Origin: DATFXF01 sp035258565
GTDB taxonomy: Bacteria > Acidobacteriota > Terriglobia > Acidiferrales > UBA7541
Assembly (NCBI GenBank): GCA_035258565.1
Contig: DATFXF010000349.1
Location: 1-6,324 of the forward strand
Direction of reading: 5' to 3'
Length of the DNA stretch: 6,324 nucleotides
The position numbers and the translations under genes were made by a program. Positions 6,219 to 6,324 of the stretch are shown piece by piece; position 1 is the first letter of the stretch; every line of letters starts with the position of its first letter. The notes below the pieces were generated by a model. The model had not been told where the DNA came from, did not search any database, and worked only from the letters and a program-made list of their open reading frames with translations.

Positions 6219-6324
6219 CTAGCTGCGAAAGCGGACCGAATTCAGCATGGACTCGAAAGCGCGGCTGTAGCTGCCATATTCGTTCTCGGGGGCGACGCAG
6301 ACGAAATAGAGCAGTCCCTCCGGC
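6219..6324 (-). CDS. C-terminal end of a protein running off the window, product uncertain
   Basis: On the minus strand an open frame enters at the right edge and ends at a TAG (6219-6221). It encodes the last 34 residues, in which YFVCVAPENEYGSY is followed by RAFESMLNSVRFRS. The first visible codon is at 6323-6321, and the gene's start lies outside. The tail, a strand then a helix ending in S-M-L-x-S-V-R, resembles the C-terminal domain found after some bacterial M48-type metalloproteases and other secreted proteins, but that is only a weak impression. It converges with gcvPB across 40 bases, so it is not part of the operon. Its identity needs the upstream sequence. Confidence 0.65.
   Translation of the reverse strand, partial: PEGLLYFVCVAPENEYGSYSRAFESMLNSVRFRS

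Noticed and set aside
1..6324. CRISPR array, tRNA/rRNA genes, insertion sequences, phage or attachment sites
   Set aside because: I saw no regularly spaced repeats, cloverleaf-like sequences, transposase motifs or long direct or inverted repeats.

Overview
The window is a GC-rich bacterial segment carrying a nearly complete glycine cleavage operon, flanked by lineage-type hypothetical genes. The P-protein (glycine decarboxylase) is split into two subunits, gcvPA and gcvPB. The gene set and protein style suggest an Acidobacteriota-like organism (Solibacter-type). That is an inference from protein features, not from a marker gene, and it is only moderately secure.

Left part (1-1620): a plus-strand gene (37-1041) encodes a secreted or periplasmic protein of unrecognised function, with a clear signal peptide. 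Ten bases further on it converges with a minus-strand pair. The first gene of that pair is a 59-residue, ten-cysteine protein (1434-1613). The second is a 130-residue protein (1052-1444) resembling the RsbW-type (GHKL/HATPase) anti-sigma kinase fold, but with a degenerate nucleotide-binding site. The two reading frames overlap by 11 bases, so they look translationally coupled. This small pair is the least familiar content of the window.

The 154-base divergent intergenic region (1614-1767) holds a good sigma70-type promoter facing right (TTGACA, 17-base spacer, TAGGTT). It also holds a poorer promoter-like match facing left and several GACAA/TTGTC half-sites, including a perfect inverted repeat. 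No glycine riboswitch is recognisable upstream of gcvT.

Right part (1768-6178): gcvT, gcvH, gcvPA and gcvPB lie head to tail with spacings of 26, -1 and 21 bases, almost certainly one transcript. GcvPA/GcvPB decarboxylate glycine and load the aminomethyl group onto the lipoyl-lysine of GcvH. GcvT then transfers the one-carbon unit to tetrahydrofolate and releases ammonia. The dihydrolipoamide dehydrogenase (L-protein) that reoxidises GcvH is not in the window. All key residues I could check are intact, so the operon appears functional.

Right edge (6179-6324): a 40-base gap separates gcvPB from the C-terminal end of a convergent minus-strand gene that runs out of the window.
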